A DNA stretch of 64,000 bases from Chitinimonas sp036961565 (GCF_036961565.1 NZ_JBAMDD010000009.1:141916-205915), one strand, 5' to 3'. Shown: positions 27,410 to 36,615, counted from the stretch's first letter. Program-made: numbers and translations. Notes: generated by a model not told the origin, from the sequence alone.

Positions 27410-28735
27410 ATGACAACAGCCAAGCCCTATCCACAGCCAGGCCGTTTGCTGGGCCTGATCGCCAGCATGTTGCTAGCGGGCCTTGCTGCAGCGACAGAAC
27501 CGCCCCAGCCAACCCCCATACCGGCCACTGGCCTCTCCGCCACGGCCAGCATAGGCCGCAGCCTGTTCTTCGACCCCAATCTTTCTGCCTCAGGGCGGCA
27601 GTCCTGTGCCAGTTGCCATCATCCGGGCAATAGCTTCTCGGCCCCCAACAACCTGGCTGTGCAGTTGGGTGGTGCCGGGCTCAATCTGCAGGGGCTGCGC
27701 AATACACCTACGGCAAGCTATACCCGTTTCGTACCAGCTTTCGCACTGAACCCACCACCGCCCCCCGGCCAGCCCCGCCCCAGCCCAGCACGCGGCGGGC
27801 TGCTGCACGACGGCCGCGCCAATACCTTGGCGATACAAGCCCAAGGCCCCTTCCTGACCGCCTTTGAAATGGGCAACCGCAGCGCAGCCGAGGTATTGCA
27901 GCGCTTGCGCACACGCCCCTACCTGACGCAGTTCAGCACAGTATTCGGTGCCGCCACGCTCAATAACCCAGACGCAACGCTAGCCGCCATGGGCCGCGCC
28001 ATCGCAGCCTATGAGCAAGAGGAACCCAGTTTCAGGCTATTCAACAGCAAGTTCGACGCCGTCACCAATGGCCGCGCCCGCTTCAACCCAAGAGAAGCGA
28101 ATGGCCAGCGCCTGTTCAATGACCCCAATCGCGGCAACTGCGCCAGTTGCCACACCGCACGGCCAACAGGCGGCGTGCCAGCCCTGTTTACCGACCATAG
28201 CTACCGCAACCTGGGCATACCCCGTAACTGGGCCATCCCTTACAACCGCGACGGCACCGCATTGCCCAGTTTTATCACCGCCAACGGGGCCAACCTGGGT
28301 GTGCCCCATCACCTGTACTACGACATGGGGTTATGCGGGCCTGTCCGCGCCGACCTTGCCGGCAATCGCGCGCTCTGCGGCATGTTCAGGGTGCCGACCT
28401 TGCGTAATGTGGCGGTGAAACAGGCCTACTTCCATAACGGGGTATTCAGCACGCTCAACCAGGTCATCAGCTTCTACACTAGCCGTGAACTCACACCGGC
28501 ACGCTGGTACACCAAGGCCGATGGCTCGGCCGACATCCGCTACAACGACCTACCCACCGCCCTGGCCGGCAACATCACCCAAGGCCCACCGTTCCGCCGC
28601 AACGGCCCGCCAGCGCTGAGCGATACCGAGATTCGTGACATGACGGCTTTCCTGTGTACGCTGACCGATGGCTACGACCCACAAAACCCTGCGGCCTACC
28701 GGCAGCCGGCGCAGTGTGTGGCTGCGGCGAACTAG
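27410..28735 (+). CDS. MauG/CcpA-type dihaem cytochrome c peroxidase
   Basis: This is a 441-residue periplasmic dihaem protein of the bacterial cytochrome c peroxidase/MauG superfamily. A signal peptide (about 1-28, ending GLAAAT) is followed by two c-haem sites, CASCHH (Cys66, Cys69, His70) and CASCHT (Cys244, Cys247, His248). FRVPTLRNVAVKQAYFHNG is the family C-terminal signature. It either reduces peroxide or oxidises a protein or small-molecule substrate. The ATG at 27410 has GGGGAG just upstream; the longer frame to 27302 is not signal-like. It is convergent with gspB across a terminator. Confidence 0.92.
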   Translation: MTTAKPYPQPGRLLGLIASMLLAGLAAATEPPQPTPIPATGLSATASIGRSLFFDPNLSASGRQSCASCHHPGNSFSAPNNLAVQLGGAGLNLQGLRNTPTASYTRFVPAFALNPPPPPGQPRPSPARGGLLHDGRANTLAIQAQGPFLTAFEMGNRSAAEVLQRLRTRPYLTQFSTVFGAATLNNPDATLAAMGRAIAAYEQEEPSFRLFNSKFDAVTNGRARFNPREANGQRLFNDPNRGNCASCHTARPTGGVPALFTDHSYRNLGIPRNWAIPYNRDGTALPSFITANGANLGVPHHLYYDMGLCGPVRADLAGNRALCGMFRVPTLRNVAVKQAYFHNGVFSTLNQVISFYTSRELTPARWYTKADGSADIRYNDLPTALAGNITQGPPFRRNGPPALSDTEIRDMTAFLCTLTDGYDPQNPAAYRQPAQCVAAAN

Positions 28736-28773
28736 TTAAGGACGCGACCAGGCCAATGCCTGCGTCGCGGTAA

Positions 28774-28935
28774 CGCAGGGCCATTGCAAAATGGGTACCG
28801 GAAAGCAATACCAATGCGCCAACTTATGACGAACTGATGGCCAATGAAGCTGTTGTCCTTAAGCGGGAACTGGGCATTGCAGCAGATGAATGCATCAAGA
28901 CGTTGAAGGCAGAGATGCTGGCAGCAACTGTCTGA
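28774..28935 (+). pseudogene. Possible C-terminal gene remnant
   Basis: A 53-codon open stretch reads like normal coding sequence (KWVPESNTNAPTYDEL, then VLKRELGIAADECIKTL) and stops just before the terminator. It lacks a usable start with a ribosome site; the only internal ATG (28837) would give 32 residues. It looks like the tail of a lost gene. The family is not recognised. Confidence 0.3.
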
Positions 28936-28952
28936 TCTGTAGAAGATGTATG

Positions 28953-28976
28953 AAAAGGGGCTGCAAAGCCCCTTTT
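28953..28976. terminator. Bidirectional terminator between peroxidase and gspB
   Basis: A perfect stem AAAAGGGGCT / AGCCCCTTTT with a GCAA loop. The A-run and T-run on either side suit termination in both directions between two convergent genes. Confidence 0.9.
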
Positions 28977-28998
28977 CCTATCTCCACAGGCAAGGCCA

Positions 28999-29673
28999 CT
29001 AACGCACGCCCGTCCTGAACCTCACCCCCTTGTGGATGAAGATCATCCCCTCGGGGGTGATCTCTTCCAGCCTGACCTCAGCTGTCAGGTAGTCGCCTTC
29101 GTGGAGTGGCTTGTTGTTGATCATCACCACCCTGTCCTTGCGCTGGCTGGAGTAGGAATGCACCAGTACCGTCATCGCGGGTATGCCTTGTCGTAGCGCG
29201 GCTGGCAAGGTATCCAGCAGTGGTGGCTCGCCAAGCGGCTGGGCTGGTACTGTGGGTGCTGGCGCAGCAGCAGGCGGCGCAGGCCTTGCCGCAACCGTGG
29301 CAGCGGGCACAGCTTGGGCTATCGGCGACGGAGTGGGCACAGGGTCAACCGGCGCGGCCGGTGGCGCATTGGCCGCCACGGGTGGTGCCGCCGGTGTAGG
29401 GGGTAGCGGGGTGGCCGCCACAACCGGCTGGGTGGGTTCGATGCGCTGCGCTACCGGTGCAGCAGCGGTTGCCGCAGCATCGGCCTGGCGCCAGGGTTGC
29501 AGCCAGCCTATCAAGACGCCGCAAGCCACCAAGATCAGCGCCAAAATCAGATAGAACCATTGGGTGGGACGAACCTCCGGCATGGGTGCTGCCAGGGTGG
29601 TATGGAGCGTTGGCACCGCCCCCATCTTGCGCTCACGCTCTGCTTTTTGCAGTGCGTCCAATATATAAGACAT
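28999..29673 (-). CDS. gspB: Type II secretion accessory protein GspB
   Basis: This is a 224-residue single-pass inner-membrane protein. The cytoplasmic N-terminus MSYILDALQKAERERKMG is the GspB signature. One membrane helix lies at about 38-58, then a Pro/Ala-rich periplasmic spacer at about 65-150, and a C-terminal domain (MTVLVHSYSSQRKDRVVMIN, LEEITPEGMIF) that resembles the GspC/PilP fold. With ExeA it helps assemble the secretin through peptidoglycan. The start at 29673 follows GGGAGG, located within the end of exeA; one base separates the genes. Confidence 0.9.
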   Translation of the reverse strand: MSYILDALQKAERERKMGAVPTLHTTLAAPMPEVRPTQWFYLILALILVACGVLIGWLQPWRQADAAATAAAPVAQRIEPTQPVVAATPLPPTPAAPPVAANAPPAAPVDPVPTPSPIAQAVPAATVAARPAPPAAAPAPTVPAQPLGEPPLLDTLPAALRQGIPAMTVLVHSYSSQRKDRVVMINNKPLHEGDYLTAEVRLEEITPEGMIFIHKGVRFRTGVR

Positions 29674-29674
29674 C

Positions 29675-31324
29675 TCAGTTCCTCCCACTCAGGCTGGGCG
29701 CCGCCATATCGCCTACCAGGCTGAGCCTGACCAGCGTTTGCGCACCTACCTGGCCATCTGGTGCCAGGCCTTGCGCCAGCTGAAACTGCTTCACCCGCGC
29801 GCGTAAGGCCTCGTCAAACACAGGCGGCGTGCTTGAGCGATGCTCCAGGGCATCCAATTGCCTGGCCAGCCAGGCGACCAACGGGCCGCCATCACCCAGC
29901 CGTACGGCGCCCGGTGGTGCATCCGGCGCACGCCACAGCAAGGTATATCGGCCAGACCAATACTGCGCCAGCTCGACATGGCTGATGCGCTGTGGCTGGC
30001 CTGCAATCAGCAGGCCGACCGATTGTGCATCCATACTCTGCAGCAAGGCCGGCACTTCCCGCTCGGTCGCGTCCACCAGATACAGTACGGCGGGTCGATC
30101 AAACTGGCGCAACTCCTCCAACCCGCCCCGCGCATTGCGGCAGCGCAATGCAGCCACCTTGGGGCAGCGCTCGGTCGGGTTGTAATCCTGCCCCCAGGCT
30201 TGATAGAGCCCGGCAAAGGCAGTGTCCGTCGCCTGCAGGCGTGCCGCCTCGTCTGGCCAGCTCAAATCGGGCAGCACCCTGGCCGGTGGGGGACTGGGCT
30301 TGGCCACGGGTGGCGTGGCAACAACCAACGGAGTCTTCTTGCTGACCGCTGCGGCCGCAGGTTCTGCAGCAGGTACGGGCGCTGGCACTTCGGGCAAGGC
30401 GGCTTGCTGCGCAGTAAACAACAGCTTCAGGCCCAAGCCTGCTAGGCCTAGCGTTGCCACGCCCGCCCAAGGCCACCAACGCGGGCCGGCGCGCTTGTGG
30501 GCCAGCGGCAATACCTCGCTGGCAGCGCGTACCAGGATGCGTCGGCTCACCGTCTGCTTGCCCTCGGTATAGGCACCCAGCAGTGCTCGGTCGCACAGCA
30601 GGTTAACCAGCCGTGGCACGCCACCGCTCAGGCGATAGAGCGTGGTCATTAGGGAATCCGCAAACAACGGCCGATTGCAGCCCGCCACCTGTAAACGGTG
30701 CCGTACATAGGCAGCCACCTCGGCTCGGCTTAGTGCCGCCAGGTGGTAACGGGCCACCACACGCTGGGCCAACTGGCGCAACGCGGGCCGGGCCAGCATC
30801 TCGTCAAGTTCAGGCTGTCCTACCAGGATGATCTGCAACAGCTTGCGCTCGTTGGTCTCCAGGTTGGTCAGCAATCGCATCTGTTCGAGCACCTCGGCCG
30901 AGAGATTCTGCGCCTCGTCGATGATCACTACCGCATGGCGCCCCTGGGCGTGGCCTGCCAGCAAAAAACCGTTGAGCGCATCGACCAGGGCCTTGATGCT
31001 GTGGTCTGGCGCAGGCGGCACAATGCCAAACTCGCTGCAGAGCGTAGCCAGCAGCTCTTCTGCAGTGAGCTTGGGGTTGAATACATAGGCCAGATCACAG
31101 CTGGCCGGTATCTGCTCCAGCAGGCAGCGGCATACCGTAGTTTTGCCCGCCCCCACCTCGCCGCTCAGCACCACAAAGCCGCCATCACCGCTCAAGCCAT
31201 AGAGCAGATGCGCCAAGGCTTCCTGGTGGCGCTGGCTCATATACAGGTAGCGTGGGTCCGGCGCGATGGAAAACGGCGCCTCGTTCAGGGCAAAGTGACG
31301 CAGGTACATGCGGGACAGGGCCAT
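29675..31324 (-). CDS. exeA: Type II secretion ATPase GspA/ExeA
   Basis: This AAA ATPase opens or remodels peptidoglycan for secretin insertion. The N-terminal signature MYLRHFALNEAPFSIAPDP is followed by Walker A GEVGAGKTT (about 55-63), Walker B AVVIIDEAQNL and sensor motifs (GQPELDEML, GGVPRLVNLLCDRAL). A membrane helix lies at about 280-300, then a Pro/Ala spacer, and a C-terminal peptidoglycan-binding domain (ALRARVKQFQLAQGLAPDGQ). The start may be the ATG at 31324 or the one at 31309 that directly opens MYLRHF. The other gsp genes are not in the window. Confidence 0.9.
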   Translation of the reverse strand: MALSRMYLRHFALNEAPFSIAPDPRYLYMSQRHQEALAHLLYGLSGDGGFVVLSGEVGAGKTTVCRCLLEQIPASCDLAYVFNPKLTAEELLATLCSEFGIVPPAPDHSIKALVDALNGFLLAGHAQGRHAVVIIDEAQNLSAEVLEQMRLLTNLETNERKLLQIILVGQPELDEMLARPALRQLAQRVVARYHLAALSRAEVAAYVRHRLQVAGCNRPLFADSLMTTLYRLSGGVPRLVNLLCDRALLGAYTEGKQTVSRRILVRAASEVLPLAHKRAGPRWWPWAGVATLGLAGLGLKLLFTAQQAALPEVPAPVPAAEPAAAAVSKKTPLVVATPPVAKPSPPPARVLPDLSWPDEAARLQATDTAFAGLYQAWGQDYNPTERCPKVAALRCRNARGGLEELRQFDRPAVLYLVDATEREVPALLQSMDAQSVGLLIAGQPQRISHVELAQYWSGRYTLLWRAPDAPPGAVRLGDGGPLVAWLARQLDALEHRSSTPPVFDEALRARVKQFQLAQGLAPDGQVGAQTLVRLSLVGDMAAPSLSGRN

Positions 31325-31465
31325 CAACAGAAGGCCCGCATTATCGCCGAATCAGCGCCGCGCCGCTGTCTTATGCTAAGCGTGCCTGGCAGACCCGTGG
31401 CAAACAGGCGGCAATAACTGCCATAGCTGGCACAACAGCCACGGCAGCCATGCCTCCAGCACTAA

Positions 31466-31743
31466 GAGCCTGTTCACGATCTTTTCGCCCCGTCGTTCCG
31501 TGCAGTGCCGGATAGCGGACAAGGCGCAAGCCGCGCCGCGGTACGGGTTCCGGTACCGGTACCGCAAGCGGCTTGTAACGCCGGTCGCTGCCGGCAATGC
31601 CCGGAACCCGCAGGGCTGGATCGGAAAAGGGTCATGTACTGCGTTGGACTCCTTGGTAATAACCCGTTATTGCCTGCGTCGCCCGCCTTGTACCTAACCC
31701 TTTTCCGGTCCAGCGACGGGGTGAAAAGATCGTGAACAGGCTC
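31466..31743. mobile_element. MITE-like element with terminal inverted repeats
   Basis: A 278-base element has ends GAGCCTGTTCACGATCTTTT... on the left and the reverse complement on the right. The terminal repeats are about 30 bases, with a single difference around position 22 (CGCCCC against CACCCC). It is flanked by a direct TAA at 31463-31465 and 31744-31746, a likely target duplication. The inside has no transposase; it contains another palindrome rich in CGGTACCG and ends CAAGCCGC/GCGGCTTG. It lies between exeA and the FliD-like gene, touching that gene's stop codon. A related copy is cut by the window end at 63937. Confidence 0.8.
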
Positions 31744-32708
31744 TAAGCCTTATACGCCGCCAAGGCCTGGGCCACCTGCGTGGTCAGTGGTTTGGCGGCA
31801 TCGCCCATACCAAACTCCGCCTGCCAGGCGCTCTTGTTGGCGCCGATATAGGCCAGTGCCCGGCTCAGGTTGTCCAGTTGCCGTGGGATAAAGTTATCCG
31901 CCTGGTTGAGCAGTTCGGCCGACTTGGCAAAGTTGCCAGCAAATTCACGCACCGTCGCCACGACGCCCAGCGGCTTTTCAGCCAGCACAGCATCCAGCGT
32001 GGCAGCATCCAGGCTAGCCATATGACTGACCGGGTCTATGGTCACCCCTAGCGCACGCATGCCCTGCACGCCATGAACCGCGCCATTGAAAGGGCTGGTC
32101 AGGTTCTGCTCCAGCTCATGCCGCGTCACCTTGGCCGCACTGCTGTCGGCCAGGGCACCACCGGGCTGCATGTCTACCGCAAAATCCTTGATCCAGCTGT
32201 TGTACTGCGCCACAAAGCCCTGCAACTGGGCCTTGATGTCAGCAGGCGCCGTCTCGGTTGTCATCCCCCCCAGGCTGGTGCCCAACTGCTGCATCCGTGT
32301 CACAGCAGGCTGCAGGCGGCTTAGCCCCTCATACTGGGCCTTGTAGCTTACTTCGCGGTTGTTGATCAGGCTCATCATGTTGTAGCCGGCCTGCGGGTCG
32401 AACAGGGCCATGTTGTACCCAGCCGGGTTCAGGCTGCCGACCTGTGATTTCGCCGTCAAGTGGCTGGGCGACAGAATGGCATCCAGGCCGGTGCTGCTAC
32501 CCTGGGTGCCAAATACGCCATCCAGCCCCCCACCCTGCTCGCCATTGCCGCCAACCGATCCCAGCAGCGCCCCCATGGCCTGTGCCTTGAAACTGGCCAG
32601 CTTGACCGCAAAATCCTCATGTGCCGTATTCGCCACCTTGCTATCGGCCACAGCCTTGTTCAACTGGGCGTAGTTGAAACCGCCCGCTTCTATACCTTTG
32701 ATCGCCAT
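31743..32708 (-). CDS. FliD-like protein, stand-alone
   Basis: This is a 321-residue protein with no signal peptide. The C-terminal third (MRALGVTIDPVSHMASLDAA, LDAVLAEKPLGVVATVREF) resembles the C-terminal part of flagellar cap protein FliD, where a similar pattern of Val-x-Leu-Asp and adjacent Asp-Pro occurs. No flagellar genes are adjacent, so it may be a divergent or non-flagellar relative. The ATG at 32708 has GGAGG 6 bases upstream. Its TAG stop overlaps the first base of the MITE-like element; sequence reconstruction suggests the stop was the same before insertion. Confidence 0.6.
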   Translation of the reverse strand: MAIKGIEAGGFNYAQLNKAVADSKVANTAHEDFAVKLASFKAQAMGALLGSVGGNGEQGGGLDGVFGTQGSSTGLDAILSPSHLTAKSQVGSLNPAGYNMALFDPQAGYNMMSLINNREVSYKAQYEGLSRLQPAVTRMQQLGTSLGGMTTETAPADIKAQLQGFVAQYNSWIKDFAVDMQPGGALADSSAAKVTRHELEQNLTSPFNGAVHGVQGMRALGVTIDPVSHMASLDAATLDAVLAEKPLGVVATVREFAGNFAKSAELLNQADNFIPRQLDNLSRALAYIGANKSAWQAEFGMGDAAKPLTTQVAQALAAYKA

Positions 32709-33019
32709 ATTGCCTCCTGCGTCAACTTGCACGCCCCCGCAAATATTTAAGCAATAATCAAGCCAAAACAGTACGTTAATCCAGTGTTAGAAGCCTAGCC
32801 GTGTGGCTGTCTATCTCCCTTAGCTAGCCGCAAGACCTGCCATCGTCCATTTATGCCATAACTTGAGCAGGCCGCTCGCCTTCGGCGCCACTACCTGCCC
32901 CCCGCCACGGGCTTGATGGGCAAAAAGAAAATACCCCAAATTTTGGTCACCCACGGTTAACCCGTTTACCCCAGCAGCACCGTTTAACCCAGCAACGCCG
33001 CTCATCCTAAGGAAGCAAT
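32709..33019 (+). other. Divergent intergenic region with tandem 18-bp repeat
   Basis: About 310 bases between the FliD-like gene and the VIT/vWA gene, presumably holding both promoters. At 32964-32999 the 18-base unit GTTTACCCCAGCAGCACC is repeated as GTTTAACCCAGCAACGCC, with a related GGTTAACCC just before. This could be a regulator-binding array upstream of the VIT/vWA gene. No gene is supported. Confidence 0.4.
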
Positions 33020-35914
33020 ATGTCACACGCACTCTGGCGCGCTTGCCTGGCCGGTCTGGCCACCACCCTGCTGCTGGCCGCCACACCGCCGGTCATCAAT
33101 CTGCCCATGCCGCAGCCCTTCATCAGCGGCACCCGTGCCAACGAAGTACCGATTCAGCTAAAGCAGCTCGACGTCCGTGTCCGCGTTGCCGGTAGCCAGG
33201 CCGAGACCACCCTGGATATGACCTTCCACAACCCCAATGGCAGGCAGTTGGAAGGAAATCTGCAGTTCCCACTGCTGCCGCACCAACAGATCGCCGGCTT
33301 TGCGCTGGATATAGACGGCGCCATGCGGCCAGCCGTACCGGTAGAAAAAGCCAAAGGGCGCGAGGTCTTCGACTCCATAGAGCGCCGCCAAGTTGATCCC
33401 GCGCTATTGGAATCCACCGCCGGGAATTTCTTCCGCCTGCGCATCTACCCCATCCCCGCCCAGGGCGAGCGGCGGGTGCAGATACGCATCAGCGAATCCA
33501 TCCCCCGCGACGGCCAGCAATACAGCTACCGCCTGCCGCTGGACCATTTCAACGCGGTAGCCGATTTCCACCTGGCCATCGATCTGCCCAGCCGCCAGGC
33601 ACCCAGCCTGCAAGGCGCGCTGACCCAATTGCAGTTCAAGCCCAGTGCGCAGGGCTATAGCGCCGTACTTGACCGTGACAACTTTACCCCCCGTGGTCAG
33701 TTGCAGTTGCAATGGCCAACCGCTGCCGCGCCCACGGTCTACCGCCAGTCATTCGATGGCGAACACTTCTTTGTGGCCGAACTGCCTGTTGCCGATACCG
33801 CCACACCGCGCGCACTGCCAAGACAGATAGGCCTGCTATGGGATAGCTCCAGTTCTGGCGCCCGCCGGCAACATGCTGCCGAACTTGCCCTGCTGGATCG
33901 CTACTTTGCCGCCATGGGCAATGGCGAGGTACGTCTGGTGCGCCTGCGTGACCGTGCCGAAGCAGTACAGCATTTCCGCATCGTCAACGGCAACTGGGAA
34001 GCCCTGCGCAGCGCGCTGCAAGCCACCCAATATGACGGTGCAACCGCACTGGATGGCTGGCATCCCCACCCCGGCACGGCCGAGTACCTGCTGTTTTCCG
34101 ACGGCCTGGCCAACTATGGCAGTGGCAGCTTTCCCAAGCTGGGCAGCCACCAACGGCTCTATGCCATAGACAGCAGCAACGGCGGTGATAGCACCCGTCT
34201 CGGCGCCCTGGCCAGCCTGTATGGCGGCCGCGCCATCCAGCTTGGCAGCGCGCAGGATGTACCGCTGGCCGCAAAAAAACTGCTGAACGACGAAGCCCGC
34301 ATCGTCGGCCTGGCCGCCGACAGCGCCGAGCAATTGGTGGCCGCCTCGCCCTATGCCGAGGACGGCCTGCTGCGCATCGCCGGCCGCCTGCGCAGCGCCA
34401 ATGACACCTTGCGCATCAAGCTCCTGCTCAACGGCCAGGCAAGCGAGCAACGCATCGCACTGCGTACCGACGCCCCCGATCACCCCCATGCAGCCAGCCT
34501 GTGGGCACGCTACCGCATTGCCCAACTGGGAGCCGAGCCACAACTGAATCGCGGCGAAATCACCCGCCTGGGCAAGCGCTTCAGCCTGGTCACCGCCGAA
34601 ACCTCGTTGCTGGTACTCGACAATGTGGACGACTACGCCCGCTATGACATCACGCCGCCGGCAGACTACCTGCCCCGCTTCGAGAAAATCCGTGCAGGCC
34701 TGGTGCGCATGCGGGTGCAAGCCCGCACCAGGCAGTTGGAGGACGTAGTGCGGGAGTTCCAGGAGAAAATCAGTTGGTGGGAGCAAGCCTGGCCCAAAGG
34801 CAAGCCGCCACGGCCCAAGCCGGCAAAGCGCCAGGCGGAAGCAGAAATGGGCACGGCCGGCATGGCCGCCGAGATGGCCGGTGCGCCGCCCATGGCAGCC
34901 GCAGCCCCCATGCCCGCGCCCGCACCCGCCATGGCAGCGCGCAGCAAAGCCGTGAGCGCTGTGGCCGATGACGATGGCGCCACGCCAGCCCATATCAGCA
35001 TTGCGCTCAAACCCTGGCAGGCCAATGCCCCCTATGCCCGCCGGCTACGCGCCGCCACCAGCGAGCAACGTTACCAGATCTACCTGGACGAAAAACCCAG
35101 CTACCTCAATAGCAGCGCCTTCTATCTGGATGCCGCTGATATCTTTCTGGACAAAGGCCAGCGCGACCTGGCGTTGCGCATACTCTCCAACCTCGCTGAA
35201 ATGGACCTGGAGAACCGCCAGGTGCTGCGCATACTGGGCTACCGTCTGCTACAGGCCGGTGCGCCAGAGCTCGCCGTGCCGGTGTTCGAGCGCGTACGCC
35301 AGATGGCCGAGGAGGAACCGCAGTCCTTCCGCGACCTGGGTCTGGCCTACGCCGCACAACAACGCCATCAGGACGCCATCGATACCCTCTATGAAGTAAT
35401 TACCCGCCCCTGGGACGACCGCTTTGCCGAGGTGGAACTGATCGCCCTGGCCGAACTCAACGCCATCGTGGCCAATGCGCCCACCAAGCTCGACACCCGC
35501 CAGATAGATGGCAGGCTGCTACGCAACCTGCCGCTCGACATCCGAGCCGTGCTGACCTGGGATGCGGATAACAGCGATATGGATCTGTGGGTCACCGACC
35601 CCAATGGCGAGAAATGCTACTACGCCCACCGGCTGACCTACCAGGGCGGGCGCATGTCACGCGACTTTACCGGCGGCTATGGGCCCGAGGAGTTCTCGCT
35701 GAAGCAAGCGAAGCCGGGAAAATACAAGATAGAAGCCAATTTCTATGGCCAGCGGCAACAGGTGCTGAGCGGCGAAACCACGCTGCAGCTCAAGCTCACC
35801 ACGGGCTTTGGCAAGGCTAGCGCCAAAGAGCAGATGATTACCCTGAGGCTCAAGGGAGAAAGCGAAACCGTGTTTGTGGGCGAATTCGAAGTCGCCGCAA
35901 AATCCGGCAAATAG
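33020..35914 (+). CDS. VIT - vWA - DUF2135 surface/periplasmic protein
   Basis: This 964-residue exported protein has a signal peptide at about 1-22 (LATTLLLAA). A VIT domain (about 40-165) shows EVFDSIERRQVDPALLE. A von Willebrand A-like domain follows with a metal-site pattern DSSSS from Asp275, Thr in DGATAL and Asp in LFSDGLANYG. After an Ala/Met/Pro-rich linker (about 610-640) comes a helical TPR-like region (about 685-830), then a C-terminal DUF2135 domain (WDADNSDMDLWVTDPNGEKC). The DUF2135 part matches YfaP of Escherichia coli. It probably mediates protein interactions at the envelope. The ribosome site is AAGGAAG. Confidence 0.88.
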   Translation: MSHALWRACLAGLATTLLLAATPPVINLPMPQPFISGTRANEVPIQLKQLDVRVRVAGSQAETTLDMTFHNPNGRQLEGNLQFPLLPHQQIAGFALDIDGAMRPAVPVEKAKGREVFDSIERRQVDPALLESTAGNFFRLRIYPIPAQGERRVQIRISESIPRDGQQYSYRLPLDHFNAVADFHLAIDLPSRQAPSLQGALTQLQFKPSAQGYSAVLDRDNFTPRGQLQLQWPTAAAPTVYRQSFDGEHFFVAELPVADTATPRALPRQIGLLWDSSSSGARRQHAAELALLDRYFAAMGNGEVRLVRLRDRAEAVQHFRIVNGNWEALRSALQATQYDGATALDGWHPHPGTAEYLLFSDGLANYGSGSFPKLGSHQRLYAIDSSNGGDSTRLGALASLYGGRAIQLGSAQDVPLAAKKLLNDEARIVGLAADSAEQLVAASPYAEDGLLRIAGRLRSANDTLRIKLLLNGQASEQRIALRTDAPDHPHAASLWARYRIAQLGAEPQLNRGEITRLGKRFSLVTAETSLLVLDNVDDYARYDITPPADYLPRFEKIRAGLVRMRVQARTRQLEDVVREFQEKISWWEQAWPKGKPPRPKPAKRQAEAEMGTAGMAAEMAGAPPMAAAAPMPAPAPAMAARSKAVSAVADDDGATPAHISIALKPWQANAPYARRLRAATSEQRYQIYLDEKPSYLNSSAFYLDAADIFLDKGQRDLALRILSNLAEMDLENRQVLRILGYRLLQAGAPELAVPVFERVRQMAEEEPQSFRDLGLAYAAQQRHQDAIDTLYEVITRPWDDRFAEVELIALAELNAIVANAPTKLDTRQIDGRLLRNLPLDIRAVLTWDADNSDMDLWVTDPNGEKCYYAHRLTYQGGRMSRDFTGGYGPEEFSLKQAKPGKYKIEANFYGQRQQVLSGETTLQLKLTTGFGKASAKEQMITLRLKGESETVFVGEFEVAAKSGK

Positions 35915-36123
35915 GCCACAATCAAGCTGATTCCGGGTAGAGTCGCAACTAGCCGGATTCAGCTGCGCTGGGTCTCATAAAGGCGCTGTCAGCAGCTAGT
36001 GCGTGGCAGCCAAGTGCTAGCCCATGGATGCAGCTCCGCATTGCGATAGCAAAAGACTGCTGAAGCAAGCTACTCGGGCGTAATGCCCAAGACCACACAA
36101 CCACCACAGACAAGCCCAATCAC

Positions 36124-36615
36124 ATGAAATACCTTGCCCCACTCTGCTTGCTGCTACTCCTGGCTAGCCAGGCCCAGGCCGACCGCCTGCAACTGCGCTT
36201 CGGCAGCCCACTGCCCAAGGAAGCCCTCAATTGCCAGCAAGATCCCTTGGTGCTGGGCCAGAAGCCACCCAAGCTGGTGCTGGGCGAATCCGATGTACTG
36301 ACCTGGTCAACCGAAACGCTGCAAATGGTTATTGACCCCAAGCGCTTCAAGGCCAGCAAGGCCGACAAGGAAATGATCAACCGCTGTTTCGGCCTGTATA
36401 TCGACGGCGTACTCCTTACCACGGGCCCAGTTGTCTGGTCCAAGGACACCCGCACCATCAGCCAGCCTGTGGTCGTCGCCCAAGACGCCAAGGAAGGCCT
36501 GCTGCTGCGCGTACTCAACAGCAACCACGCCATGGCCCGCCCCTATGCCCTGGGCCGTATGTACTCTGCACTCTCCACCCGGCCAATGATTGCCCCACCA
36601 CCCATAGAGCAATAA
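36124..36615 (+). CDS. Unknown secreted protein (163 aa)
   Basis: A signal peptide is clear (MKYLAPLCLLLLLASQAQA, cleavage before DRL). The mature part is beta-rich and has two Cys (near 37 and 87) that could form a disulfide. No family is recognised. It lies 209 bases after the VIT/vWA gene on the same strand and is followed by a terminator, so it may be co-transcribed and act in the same compartment. Confidence 0.65.
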   Translation: MKYLAPLCLLLLLASQAQADRLQLRFGSPLPKEALNCQQDPLVLGQKPPKLVLGESDVLTWSTETLQMVIDPKRFKASKADKEMINRCFGLYIDGVLLTTGPVVWSKDTRTISQPVVVAQDAKEGLLLRVLNSNHAMARPYALGRMYSALSTRPMIAPPPIEQ

